A stretch of DNA of 57,649 bases. Source: UBA4742 sp002403895 (GTDB lineage: Bacteria > Actinomycetota > Acidimicrobiia > Acidimicrobiales > Acidimicrobilacustridaceae). The notes under the pieces are model-generated. The model searched no databases, was not told where the DNA came from, and worked only from the letters and a program-made list of their open reading frames with translations. Every line of letters starts with the position of its first letter. Position 1 is the first letter of the stretch. The stretch lies in NCBI GenBank assembly GCA_036823295.1, contig DAISGD010000017.1, positions 1-57,649 of the forward strand. Direction: 5' to 3'. A program made the translations under genes and the position numbers. Positions 36,397 through 44,526 of this stretch are shown piece by piece.

Positions 36397-37710
36397 ATGA
36401 AGTTGTCTGTCGTCGGCTTGGGGAAGTTGGGCGCACCGCTGGCCGCGGCGTTGGCCTCGCGGGGCCACTCCGTGGTCGGGGTCGATCTGGTCCCCGCCAC
36501 CGTCGAGGCCATCAACGCGGGGCGCGCCCCGGTGGTCGAGCCCGGCCTCCAGGACCTGCTCGACGTGACGGACGGGCGCCTCCGGGCCACGGCCGACATC
36601 GCCGACGCGGTGGCGAACAGCGAGGTGACGTTCATCCTGGTACCGACGCCGAGCGGGCCGGACGGCGGCTTCGTGCTCGACCACGTGCTGCCGGCCCTCG
36701 AGCAGGTCGGCGCCGCGGCGGCGGCCAAGGGCGAGCGCCATCTGGTGGTGATCACCAGCACCGTCATGCCTGGTTCCACCGACGGTCCGATCCGTGAGGC
36801 GCTCGAGCGCTCATCCGGTCTGACGGTCGGCGAGGGGATCGGCCTCTGCTACAGCCCGGAGTTCATCGCCCTCGGGTCGGTGGTGCGTGATCTGCTCCAC
36901 CCCGATCTCATTCTGGTGGGGGAGAGCGACCCGGAATCCGGTCAGAAGCTCGGCGACCTGATGTCCTCGGTGGTGCTCACCGAGCCACCGGTTCAGCGGA
37001 TGAATCTGGTGAACGCGGAGTTGGCCAAGATCTCGGTGAACACCTTCGTCACGACCAAGATCTCCTACGCCAACATGTTGGCCGAGATGTGCGAGCAGCT
37101 TCCTGATGCCGACGTCGATGCGGTCACCGCCGCCATAGGGCTCGACAGCCGCATCGGCAGCAAGTACCTCAAGGGGGCGACGCCGTACGGTGGCCCGTGC
37201 TTCCCGCGCGACAACGTCGCCCTGTCCCGTTTGGCCCGGTCCCTGGGGGTCATCGCCGACATCGCCGAGGCGACCGACGCCATCAACCGCCGCCAGGTCG
37301 ATCGGTTGGCCACCCGGCTGGTGGGCCGGGTGCCGGCGGGCGGCCGCGTGGCCATCCTGGGCCTCTCCTATAAGCCCGACACGCCCGTGGTGGAAGAAGC
37401 GTTCGGGATGGGCCTGGCCGCCGCGTTGGTCGAGGCCGGACTCGCCGTCGACGTCCATGACCCGGCAGCACTCGAATCGGCCCGGTCCGTACTCGGCTCG
37501 TCCGTCACCTACCACGACGCGGCGAGCGCCTGCCTGGTCGGCGCGGACGCGGTGGTGATCGCCACGCCGTGGCCCGAGTTCGCCGAGCTGACCGGCGCTG
37601 CCTTCGACACCGGCCGCAAGCCCCTGGTCGTGGACTGCTGGCGCATCCTGCCCGAGGCCACCACCGAGGCCCTGGAGGTCTGGCACATCGGAACGGGAGC
37701 CCAGATCTAA
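36397..37710 (+). CDS. nucleotide-sugar 6-dehydrogenase (UDP-glucose/ManNAc dehydrogenase family)
   Basis: 437 aa. The N-terminal NAD domain starts KLSVVGLGKLGAPLAAALASRG, and VPTPSGPDGGFVLDHV and STVMPGSTD follow. The central domain contains YSPEFIALGSVVRDLLHPDL and Lys-rich NAELAKISVNTFVTTKIS. Catalytic Cys268 is in YGGPCFPRDN. The C-terminal domain has ILGLSYKPDTPVVEE. It oxidises the C6 alcohol of a UDP-sugar to a uronic acid. UDP-glucose versus UDP-ManNAc cannot be decided here. The ribosome binding site GGGGAG precedes ATG 36397. The product would give the polysaccharide a negative charge. Confidence 0.92.
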   Translation: MKLSVVGLGKLGAPLAAALASRGHSVVGVDLVPATVEAINAGRAPVVEPGLQDLLDVTDGRLRATADIADAVANSEVTFILVPTPSGPDGGFVLDHVLPALEQVGAAAAAKGERHLVVITSTVMPGSTDGPIREALERSSGLTVGEGIGLCYSPEFIALGSVVRDLLHPDLILVGESDPESGQKLGDLMSSVVLTEPPVQRMNLVNAELAKISVNTFVTTKISYANMLAEMCEQLPDADVDAVTAAIGLDSRIGSKYLKGATPYGGPCFPRDNVALSRLARSLGVIADIAEATDAINRRQVDRLATRLVGRVPAGGRVAILGLSYKPDTPVVEEAFGMGLAAALVEAGLAVDVHDPAALESARSVLGSSVTYHDAASACLVGADAVVIATPWPEFAELTGAAFDTGRKPLVVDCWRILPEATTEALEVWHIGTGAQI

Positions 37711-37800
37711 CATCGGGGGCGGCCGAGGCCTTCAGGAACGCGGGCCCAGAGCCGAAAGGTACGAAGAACACTTGTACCAACTTGGGGAGGATCGGCGCTG
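37711..37800 (+). promoter_or_regulatory. 90-nt gap with inverted repeat and ribosome binding site
   Basis: Holds GGTAC (37758-37762) and GTACC (37774-37778), a short inverted repeat, then GGGGAGG (37784-37790), 10 nt before ATG 37801. No -10 hexamer at a convincing position. Confidence 0.3.
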
Positions 37801-38811
37801 ATGGTGATGCACGAGGATGATCTGATCGTGGTGGCCGGGGCGGGTGGCTTCATCGGTGGCGCGTTGGTGACCAGCCTGCTCAACCAGGGCTACCGCCGGA
37901 TCCGGGCGGTGGACGCCAAGCCCATCGGCCAGTGGCACCAGCGCCCACCGGACGTCGAGTACGTCCAGGCCGACCTCCGCCCCGCGGATGCCTGCTACAA
38001 GGTGACCGAGGGGGCCTCGTACGTCTTCGACCTGGCTGCGGACATGGGGGGCATGGGGTTCATCGAGTACCACAAGGCCGATTGCATGCTGTCGGTGCTC
38101 ATCAGCTCGCACCTGCTGCTGGCGGCCCGTGACCTCGACGTCAAGCGTTTCTTCTTCTCTTCCTCGGCATGTGTGTACAACGCCGACCGGCAGACCGAGG
38201 CGGACGTCGTCGCCCTGCGGGAACAGGACGCCTACCCGGCCATGCCCGAGGACGGGTACGGCTGGGAGAAGCTCTTCACCGAGCGCATGTGCCGGCACTT
38301 CACCGACGAGTTCGGTCTGGCCACGCGCGTGGCTCGGTACCACAACGTGTACGGGCCCAACGGCACGTGGGATGGCGGCCGCGAGAAGGCGCCGGCGGCC
38401 ATCTGTCGCAAGGTCGTCCAGGCCAAGCTCACCGGCAACCACGAGCTCGAGATCTGGGGCGACGGCGAGCAGACTCGGAGCTTCATGTACATCGACGACT
38501 GCCTGGAAGGCACGCTCCGCCTGATGGAGAGCGATCACTCCGATCCGCTGAACGTGGGGAGCGACCAGCTGGTGACGATCAATCAGCTGGTGGACATCGC
38601 CGAGGAGCTCGCCGGGATCAGGCTGAAGCGGGTGTACAACCTCGATGCTCCCAAGGGGGTCCGGGGCCGCAACAGCGACAATGCCGAGATCCGGGAGGCT
38701 CTCGGTTGGGCCCCGGACATCTCCCTGGAGATCGGGCTCGAGCGCACGTACTCGTGGATCCACGACCAATTGCTCGCTGGTCGCCGCGATCCGAGTCTCG
38801 TCGGCATCTGA
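37801..38811 (+). CDS. NAD-dependent epimerase, GDP-mannose 3,5-epimerase-like
   Basis: 336 aa extended SDR. The NAD site is VVAGAGGFIGGALVTSLL. The segment DLAADMGGMGFIEYHKADCM is the hallmark of GDP-mannose 3,5-epimerases, as is FFFSSSACVYN. The catalytic pair is Tyr153 and Lys157 (YGWEK), and later regions YHNVYGPNGTWDGGREKAPA and SFMYIDDCLEGT fit the same subfamily. The plant enzyme makes GDP-L-galactose from GDP-mannose; bacterial relatives are found in polysaccharide clusters. It closes the operon and is convergent with a methyltransferase, with 12 nt between stops. An alternative start is ATG 37807. Confidence 0.85.
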   Translation: MVMHEDDLIVVAGAGGFIGGALVTSLLNQGYRRIRAVDAKPIGQWHQRPPDVEYVQADLRPADACYKVTEGASYVFDLAADMGGMGFIEYHKADCMLSVLISSHLLLAARDLDVKRFFFSSSACVYNADRQTEADVVALREQDAYPAMPEDGYGWEKLFTERMCRHFTDEFGLATRVARYHNVYGPNGTWDGGREKAPAAICRKVVQAKLTGNHELEIWGDGEQTRSFMYIDDCLEGTLRLMESDHSDPLNVGSDQLVTINQLVDIAEELAGIRLKRVYNLDAPKGVRGRNSDNAEIREALGWAPDISLEIGLERTYSWIHDQLLAGRRDPSLVGI

Positions 38812-38823
38812 GGGGTCCCGGAG

Positions 38824-39663
38824 CTAGGCGAGTCGGGCGCGGGCCATCGTGTGCCAGCCGAGCTCTTTTTCGAGTTCGGCCAGTTCGGCGTCGCTCACGC
38901 CGGCCCAGGCCGCGTCCTTCTGGTACTTGTAGTTCTTGTAGGCCTCGACGTCCCACGTGAAGATGTGGGCCTTGCTGACGTCGAACACGTCGAAGCCGTC
39001 GAGCAGCCTCCGCACCCCGTCGGGTGTGTACGAGTAGGTCACCGGGCAGCCCGTCTGCGCCTCGGAGTTGCGGGCGATGAGCTCGTCCAGGCGGCCGAGG
39101 TCCCAGACGCCCTCCTCCCGCATCACCGCGAAGAGCTTGTAGCTCACCCGGCTGTAGACCATGAGCCGCAGCTCGCTGGACGGCGTGAGGTAGCGGCGTA
39201 TCTGGTCGACGGCCGCACTGGGGTTGGGGGTGTGGTGGATGACGCCGAAGGAGTACACGAGGTCGTAGGGCTCGACCTTGACGGCGTCGGTGAGGTGCTC
39301 GGCGTTGGCCTGGACGAAGGTGATGCTGTCGAGGCCGAAGACCTCGGCGCGGCGACGGGCCAAGGTCAGGGACTCATCGGAGAGGTCGACGGCCGTGACC
39401 TGGGCGCCGGCGCGGGCGAAGTTCATGGTGTCGGTGCCGATCCCGCAACCGACCTCGAGCACCCGCTTGCCCGCCCAGGACGGGAAGTCGGCGAACGCCG
39501 GGATGTGGGGCTCTACGAAGTACTTCCGAGCCTCGACCTCGTCGAAGTACTCACGCGTGCCGACGGGCTGGGGGGAGTGACGAACGTTGCAGGGACGGTC
39601 GTTCCAATAGGCCTGAACGGTGTCGATGCTGACATCTGCGAACGTCGAATCAGGCTGGTCCAT
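38824..39663 (-). CDS. SAM-dependent methyltransferase
   Basis: 279 aa. After the N-terminal segment YWNDRPCNVRHSPQPVGTRE, SAM motif I is VLEVGCGIGTDTMNFARAG, the acidic residue of strand 2 is in VTAVDLSDES, and FVQANAEHLT and YDLVYSFGVIHHTPNP follow. The C-terminal half (IFTWDVEAYKNYKYQKD) is Tyr/Lys rich. Small-molecule, lipid or sugar methylation is likely; the position beside the polysaccharide operon favours a sugar, as inference. ATG 39663 follows TACGCT by 6 nt, so it is probably leaderless and independent of nadA, 40 nt upstream. Confidence 0.88.
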   Translation of the reverse strand: MDQPDSTFADVSIDTVQAYWNDRPCNVRHSPQPVGTREYFDEVEARKYFVEPHIPAFADFPSWAGKRVLEVGCGIGTDTMNFARAGAQVTAVDLSDESLTLARRRAEVFGLDSITFVQANAEHLTDAVKVEPYDLVYSFGVIHHTPNPSAAVDQIRRYLTPSSELRLMVYSRVSYKLFAVMREEGVWDLGRLDELIARNSEAQTGCPVTYSYTPDGVRRLLDGFDVFDVSKAHIFTWDVEAYKNYKYQKDAAWAGVSDAELAELEKELGWHTMARARLA

Positions 39664-39669
39664 GGCGAC

Positions 39670-39675
39670 AGCGTA
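39670..39675 (-). promoter_or_regulatory. -10 hexamer, leaderless start of methyltransferase
   Basis: TACGCT on the minus strand, 6 nt before ATG 39663. Confidence 0.6.
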
Positions 39676-39703
39676 GGCGCGTGCCACCCGGCAAATGATC
39701 GGC

Positions 39704-40819
39704 TCAGGTGATGGCCAGCATCCGGTCCAAGGCCACCTTGGCCCACACGGTGGTGTCGGGATCCACCGTGATGCGGTTCACCGTCCGCCCCGCCACCAGT
39801 TCCTCGAGCACCCAGGCCAGATGAGCGGCATCGATGCGGAACATGGTGGAGCACGGGCAGATCAGAGGATCAAGCGACACAATCGTCTTGTCCGGGGTTT
39901 CGGCCGCGAGCCGCTGCACCAGATGGATTTCGGTGGCGATGGCGATGGTGGACCCTGCGGGGGCCGCGTCGACGGCCCGTATGATGAAGTCGGTGGAGCC
40001 CACTTGGTCTGCCACTGCGCACAGCTCATGGCTGCACTCGGGGTGGGCGATGACGATCCCATCGGGATGCTCGGCTCGGAAGGCCTCGACATGGCTGGGC
40101 AGGAACCGCTGGTGGACCGAGCAATGACCCTTCCACAGTAGGAAGGTGGTGTCCTTGGCCTCGACGTCGGTGAGCCCGCCCAGGTCGAGGCGGGGGTTCC
40201 ACACCCGCATGTCGGCCTCGGTGAAGCCCATGGCGTAGCCGGTGTTGCGGCCGAGGTGCTGGTCAGGGAAGAACAGCACCTGACGCCCCCCGGCGCCACC
40301 GTCGGCCTCGGCCCGAAACGCCCAGTCGAGCACAGCCCGAGCATTGGTCGAGGTGCACACCGCCCCACCGTGCTCGCCGACGAAGGCCTTGAGCGCCGCC
40401 GACGAGTTCATGTAGGTGATGGGGACGAGCCGGTCTAGGTCGGTGGCCCGGCCCAACTCTTCCCAGGCCTCTTCGACCTGGTCGATGTCGGCCATGTCGG
40501 CCATCGAGCAACCGGCGTTCAGGTCGGGGAGCAGCACGTGTTGATGGTCGCCGGTCAGGATGTCGGCCGATTCGGCCATGAAGTGCACCCCGCAGAAGAC
40601 GATCGAGGTGGCCTCCGGGTGCTCCTGGGCCAGCACCGACAGGCGGAACGAATCGCCGCGGGCGTCGGCCCAGCGCATGACCTCGTCACGCTGGTAGTGA
40701 TGGCCCAGGATGAACACCGAATCACCCAGAGTGGTGCGGGCGTCGCCGATCCACCCTTCGAGCTCGGCGGTGGATGCGTGGGTGTACCGCTCGGGGAGCG
40801 GGGCTTGGAGCCGCAACAT
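39704..40819 (-). CDS. nadA: quinolinate synthase A
   Basis: 371 aa [4Fe-4S] enzyme that condenses iminoaspartate with dihydroxyacetone phosphate to quinolinate in NAD synthesis. Cluster cysteines appear in NAGCSMADM, HPECSHEL and LICPCSTMF. The substrate region includes FILGHHYQRDEVM and VFCGVHFMAESADIL. Neither nadB nor nadC is adjacent, unlike the nadABC operon of many actinobacteria. I chose ATG 40819, which starts just before the conserved domain; a reading from 41020 would add 67 residues of no evident homology that coincide with the structured leader. GGAGG lies 12 nt upstream, inside a hairpin. Confidence 0.94.
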   Translation of the reverse strand: MLRLQAPLPERYTHASTAELEGWIGDARTTLGDSVFILGHHYQRDEVMRWADARGDSFRLSVLAQEHPEATSIVFCGVHFMAESADILTGDHQHVLLPDLNAGCSMADMADIDQVEEAWEELGRATDLDRLVPITYMNSSAALKAFVGEHGGAVCTSTNARAVLDWAFRAEADGGAGGRQVLFFPDQHLGRNTGYAMGFTEADMRVWNPRLDLGGLTDVEAKDTTFLLWKGHCSVHQRFLPSHVEAFRAEHPDGIVIAHPECSHELCAVADQVGSTDFIIRAVDAAPAGSTIAIATEIHLVQRLAAETPDKTIVSLDPLICPCSTMFRIDAAHLAWVLEELVAGRTVNRITVDPDTTVWAKVALDRMLAIT

Positions 40820-40828
40820 GATGTGGGT

Positions 40829-40908
40829 GAACCTCCAGTGAGGAGGCTCCGATGTGACCGGTGGGGACAGCCTGGTCGCCACGCCACGGGGATGTCGGTC
40901 TCGGAGCC
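40829..40908 (-). promoter_or_regulatory. nadA leader with competing hairpins over the ribosome binding site
   Basis: On the minus strand GAGCCTCC (40849-40842) pairs with GGAGGTTC (40836-40829), burying the GGAGG Shine-Dalgarno sequence. An upstream segment GGCTCCGA (40908-40901) is perfectly complementary to TCGGAGCC (40852-40845), which overlaps the anti-Shine-Dalgarno arm. The two foldings exclude each other, as in a translation-control switch. No match to the known NAD-I (nadA motif) aptamer was recognised. Confidence 0.4.
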
Positions 40909-40944
40909 GATATGTCGCCGGAAACCAGGCCGGCGGTAGTTCGG

Positions 40945-40950
40945 AGTGTA
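40945..40950 (-). promoter_or_regulatory. -10 hexamer of nadA
   Basis: TACACT on the minus strand. Transcription would start near 40938 and give a leader of about 119 nt before ATG 40819. Confidence 0.45.
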
Positions 40951-41032
40951 GGGCGAATCGATCGCGTTTCGCCGCGTTTCCGATTCCTGACCCGACCGCG
41001 GGGCCGGCCAGGCTCGGCATCGGCGGTGCGGG

Positions 41033-42562
41033 TCAGTCGCCGGAGCGCTCGAGGCGGTGGACGATCTCGGCTGCCGACAGCATCTGGGGCGGGTTGTTGG
41101 CGGTGGCGAGGTGGGCAAGACCCGGCGACACCACCGACGCGCAGAAGTCGAACGAGGCGTCGCCCGGGTCACACGAGCCCAAGACGAGCACGAGCTCGTC
41201 GGGATGGTCGGCAGCGAGGGCGCGCAGCTGGTCGAGGGTGGTCACCGCGACCGGAGAGCGGCCGGTGTTGTAGGCGATCCAGGCGTCGGGCCGGTAGGGC
41301 TGGCCGATGTAGGGGAGCGACGACTGGTCGGCGGGGAAGGAGGTGTCGGCCACCAGGTCGGCGGCGCGCTGGCCATCGGCGATGTAATCGGCCGCCCGGT
41401 TGGGCGGCACCAGGTTGAAGAGGCAGACGCCGGTCACCAACACGGCGATGGCGCCAACGGCGCGGCGGGATTCGCCCGACTCCCGGGGACCGCTCAGCTC
41501 CCGGGCGAGCAGGTGGAGGAGGTACCCCCAACCGATGGCGGCAGGGAACACCGCCCAGTAGTTCCAGTACTGGTGGCCCGCGGCCGCTTGGCGGAAGATC
41601 AGGGCGTAGACGCCGACCGAAGCGAGGGCCAGGGCGGCCAGGGGACGCACCCGCTGGTCGCGCAAGGCCACCACGCACCCCACCAGCCCGACGATGGAGA
41701 GCCCCAACAGGTTGAACAGCCAAGGCACCTGGAACGAGATCATGTCGCCCAGGCCCACCCCGCTCGAGGTCCCCGAACGTCCGCCGAACTTGGTGGCCAG
41801 CGTGTGGAAATCGCCGTAGACCCACCACGACCAGGTGAGCGACAGGCCCACGCCGAGGCCGGCGCCGACCAGGAAGGGTACGGCCGAGCGCAGCGAGCTT
41901 CGGCCACCCGGCTTTGATCGGCGCTGCACGGATCGGGCCAGCAGGGAGAGGCCGCACAGCCCGGTGAGAACCGCGGCCTGCCACCCGGCCAGGCCGGCCA
42001 GCATGCCGGCCAACACGATCCAGCCGAGGGCAACCGGGTGGTCGTCGCGCCAAGACCGATACCACAGGCCGGCGACGACCAACCCGAAGGGCAGGCACAC
42101 CACTGGCGTGTCCAGCATCGGGCCGTACACAAGGATCATTGGGGTGAGCCCCACCGCCGCCACCGCCCCGGCCGCGGCCGCCGGGTCGAAGCCCGCCCGG
42201 CGTCCCAGCCCGTAGAGCAACGCCAAGGCCACGACGGTGGCGATCCAGGCGGGCGCCCGGTCCGACCAGGGGTGATCCCCGGCGACGGCCTGGGCCACTG
42301 CGGTCGCCACGACGATGGTCGGGGGGTGGGTGGCATAGCGGCTGCCGTCCTGCCGGCGACCTCCGAGATGCGATTCCAGCGGTCCGAGGTCGCGCAGGGC
42401 GCGGGCGTTCGTCGACCACACCGCGGCGTTGATGCCCTCGTCGGAGTCACCGAAGCGAGCGGTTATGCGCCCCGCCGCCAGGACCAGGAACGCCGCCGCG
42501 GTCAGTGCCACCACCACAAGGGCGACAACCTCACCGCGGGAGCGGGCCGCCCGGGTCTCCAT
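41033..42562 (-). CDS. GT-C-like polytopic membrane glycosyltransferase
   Basis: 509 aa with about eleven membrane helices. After the first helix (VVALVVVALTAAAFLVLAAG) the exterior loop reads ARFGDSDEGINAAVWSTNAR, an Asp-Glu motif at the position where PMT/ArnT-type GT-C enzymes keep catalytic acids, and YATHPPTIVVATAVAQAVAG follows. The C-terminal domain after the last helix (PPNRAADYIADGQRAADLV) is soluble and exterior. Donor probably a polyprenyl-phosphate sugar; acceptor unknown. ATG 42562 lies 7 nt after TAGGGT, so the mRNA is likely leaderless. It is transcribed divergently from uvrC. Confidence 0.78.
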   Translation of the reverse strand: METRAARSRGEVVALVVVALTAAAFLVLAAGRITARFGDSDEGINAAVWSTNARALRDLGPLESHLGGRRQDGSRYATHPPTIVVATAVAQAVAGDHPWSDRAPAWIATVVALALLYGLGRRAGFDPAAAAGAVAAVGLTPMILVYGPMLDTPVVCLPFGLVVAGLWYRSWRDDHPVALGWIVLAGMLAGLAGWQAAVLTGLCGLSLLARSVQRRSKPGGRSSLRSAVPFLVGAGLGVGLSLTWSWWVYGDFHTLATKFGGRSGTSSGVGLGDMISFQVPWLFNLLGLSIVGLVGCVVALRDQRVRPLAALALASVGVYALIFRQAAAGHQYWNYWAVFPAAIGWGYLLHLLARELSGPRESGESRRAVGAIAVLVTGVCLFNLVPPNRAADYIADGQRAADLVADTSFPADQSSLPYIGQPYRPDAWIAYNTGRSPVAVTTLDQLRALAADHPDELVLVLGSCDPGDASFDFCASVVSPGLAHLATANNPPQMLSAAEIVHRLERSGD

Positions 42563-42569
42563 GGGCGGC

Positions 42570-42575
42570 ACCCTA
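42570..42575 (-). promoter_or_regulatory. -10 hexamer, leaderless start at 42562
   Basis: TAGGGT on the minus strand, 7 nt before ATG 42562. Confidence 0.6.
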
Positions 42576-42611
42576 CCGGCGGCGGTGTGCACGATCGGGG
42601 TTCCCATCCGC

Positions 42612-42617
42612 CAAGAT
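42612..42617 (+). promoter_or_regulatory. -10 hexamer, leaderless start of uvrC
   Basis: CAAGAT, 6 nt before GTG 42624. It keeps A at position 2 and T at position 6 but lacks the first T. Confidence 0.45.
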
Positions 42618-42623
42618 GGGCAG

Positions 42624-44516
42624 GTGATCCAACGACCGCCGGCAGGCACCATTCCCGATGCCCCCGGCAGTTACCAGTTCAAGGACGCTGAGGGTCGGGT
42701 CATCTACGTGGGCAAGGCCAAGAGCCTTCGGTCCCGACTGTCGAACTACTTCCAGAATCCGAGGAACCTGCAGCCCCGCACCGCCCAGATGGTGGCCACC
42801 GCGGAGACGGTGGAGTGGATCCAGGTCCGCAACGACGTCGAAGCACTGATGCTCGAGTACAGCCTCATCAAGCAGCATCAGCCGCGCTTCAACATCCGCC
42901 TGCGGGACGACAAGACCTATCCCTTCCTGGCGGTCACTGTCGACGACGAATGGCCTCGGGCCATGGTCATGCGGGGCTCCAAGCGCAAGGGTGTGCGCTA
43001 CTTCGGCCCCTATGCCCACGCCTACGCCATCCGCGAGACCCTCGATCTGCTGCTGCGCACCTTCCCCATCCGCACCTGCTCGGACAACAAGCTGGCCCGT
43101 CACCAGAAGCTCGGCCGACCCTGCCTCTTGTTCCACATCGAGAAGTGCTCGGGGCCGTGCGTCGGGGAGATCGACGCCGCCGCCTACCGGGAGCTGGTGC
43201 AGGAGCTGCTCGACTTCCTCGACGGCGACACCGACGCCATCGTGGCCCGGCTCGAAGGTCGTATGCGGGACGCGGCCGACGAGCTCGAGTTCGAGCTGGC
43301 GGCCCGCCTGCGTGACCGGCTGGAGTCGGTGCGCAAAGCGATCGCCAAGCAGCAGATGGTGGTGGACAACTCCGAGGATCTGGATGTGATCGGCATCGCC
43401 GAGGACGACCTGGAGGCGGCGGTGCAGGTCTTCTTCGTGCGCCGCGGCCGGGTGGTGGGTCGCAAGGGGTTCGTGGTCGACAAGGTCGAGGACCTCGTCC
43501 CCGGCGAGCTCGTCGATTCCATCCTCGAGGGGCTTTACTACGATCGCCCGCCCTTGGGGGTGCCCAAACAAGTACTGGTGCCGGTCGAGTCGGCCGACAC
43601 CGATCTGTACGAACGGTGGCTGGGAGAACAACGCGAAGCGAAGGTCATTATCCGGGTGCCGCAGCGGGGGGACAAGCGGGCGCTCATGGAGACCGTGACT
43701 CGCAACGCGGCCGAGGAGTTGAACCGGCATCGATTGCGGAGGGCGTCGGACTACAACAGCCGGGCCCGGGCCCTCAACGAGCTGCAGGAGGCGCTCGGCT
43801 TGCCCGAGGCTCCGCTGCGGATCGAGTGCTACGACATGAGCCACATCCAGGGCAGCGACTACGTGGGCTCGATGGTGGTCTTGGAGGACGGGATACCCAA
43901 GAAGAGCGAGTATCGACGATTCAAGATCCGAGAGGTGGACGGCAACGACGACTTCGCCGCCATGGAGGAGGTGCTGACCCGACGACTCACCAACTACTTG
44001 GAGCAGCGGGGGCGACCGGTGAGCGAGCGCAGCGGGCGCTTCGCCTACCCGCCGCAGTTGTTGTTGGTGGACGGCGGCAAAGGCCAGCTCAGCGTGGCCG
44101 AGCGGGTGCTCGACGAGCTGGGACTCACCGAGGAGATCCCGATCGCCTCACTGGCCAAGCGGTTCGAGGAGGTCTACCTGCCGGGCCAGAGCGACCCGGT
44201 CCGCATCCCTCGACAGAGCGAAGCGTTGTTCCTCTTGCAACGGATCCGCGACGAGGCGCACCGCTTCGCCATCGCCTACCACCGGCAGCTCCGAGGCAAG
44301 CGCATGACGACGTCGGTGCTCGACGGTGTGAGCGGGCTCGGTCCGACCCGCAAGAAGCGCCTGGTCAAGGAGCTGGGCGGGGTCGGCGCGGTCAAGCAGG
44401 CCGGCCTCGACGAGCTCAAGGGGCTGCCCTGGCTACCCGATGCGGTGGCCGAAGCCGTCTACGTCAAGATTCACGGCCCCGTGGGCTGGGGCGGTGGCTC
44501 TGACGATCATCGGTAG
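42624..44516 (+). CDS. uvrC: excinuclease ABC subunit C
   Basis: 630 aa nuclease that makes both incisions. The N-terminal GIY-YIG domain has GSYQFKDAEGRVIYVGKAKS, the Arg of LRSRLSNYF and the Glu of NDVEALMLEYSLIKQ. A UVR domain (about 205-240, VARLEGRMRDAADELEFELA) contacts UvrB. The RNase H-like domain shows RIECYDMSHIQGSDYVGSM and LLLVDGGKGQLSVA. The C-terminal double helix-hairpin-helix reads LDGVSGLGPTRKKRLVKELG. GTG 42624 gives the usual N-terminus (IQRPPAGTIPDAPGSYQF). The downstream methyltransferase promoter overlaps its stop codon. Confidence 0.98.
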   Translation: MIQRPPAGTIPDAPGSYQFKDAEGRVIYVGKAKSLRSRLSNYFQNPRNLQPRTAQMVATAETVEWIQVRNDVEALMLEYSLIKQHQPRFNIRLRDDKTYPFLAVTVDDEWPRAMVMRGSKRKGVRYFGPYAHAYAIRETLDLLLRTFPIRTCSDNKLARHQKLGRPCLLFHIEKCSGPCVGEIDAAAYRELVQELLDFLDGDTDAIVARLEGRMRDAADELEFELAARLRDRLESVRKAIAKQQMVVDNSEDLDVIGIAEDDLEAAVQVFFVRRGRVVGRKGFVVDKVEDLVPGELVDSILEGLYYDRPPLGVPKQVLVPVESADTDLYERWLGEQREAKVIIRVPQRGDKRALMETVTRNAAEELNRHRLRRASDYNSRARALNELQEALGLPEAPLRIECYDMSHIQGSDYVGSMVVLEDGIPKKSEYRRFKIREVDGNDDFAAMEEVLTRRLTNYLEQRGRPVSERSGRFAYPPQLLLVDGGKGQLSVAERVLDELGLTEEIPIASLAKRFEEVYLPGQSDPVRIPRQSEALFLLQRIRDEAHRFAIAYHRQLRGKRMTTSVLDGVSGLGPTRKKRLVKELGGVGAVKQAGLDELKGLPWLPDAVAEAVYVKIHGPVGWGGGSDDHR

Positions 44517-44519
44517 TGT
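44514..44519 (+). promoter_or_regulatory. -10 hexamer, leaderless start at 44527
   Basis: TAGTGT, whose first three bases are the uvrC stop codon, then 7 nt and GTG 44527. Confidence 0.55.
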
Positions 44520-44526
44520 CGGGAGC

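Noticed and set aside
40820..40938. NAD-I (nadA motif) riboswitch
   Set aside because: The conserved single-stranded core of that class was not recognised in the leader.
40820..41020. 67-residue N-terminal extension of NadA
   Set aside because: It has no evident homology, starts upstream of the predicted promoter and would erase the ribosome binding site of ATG 40819.
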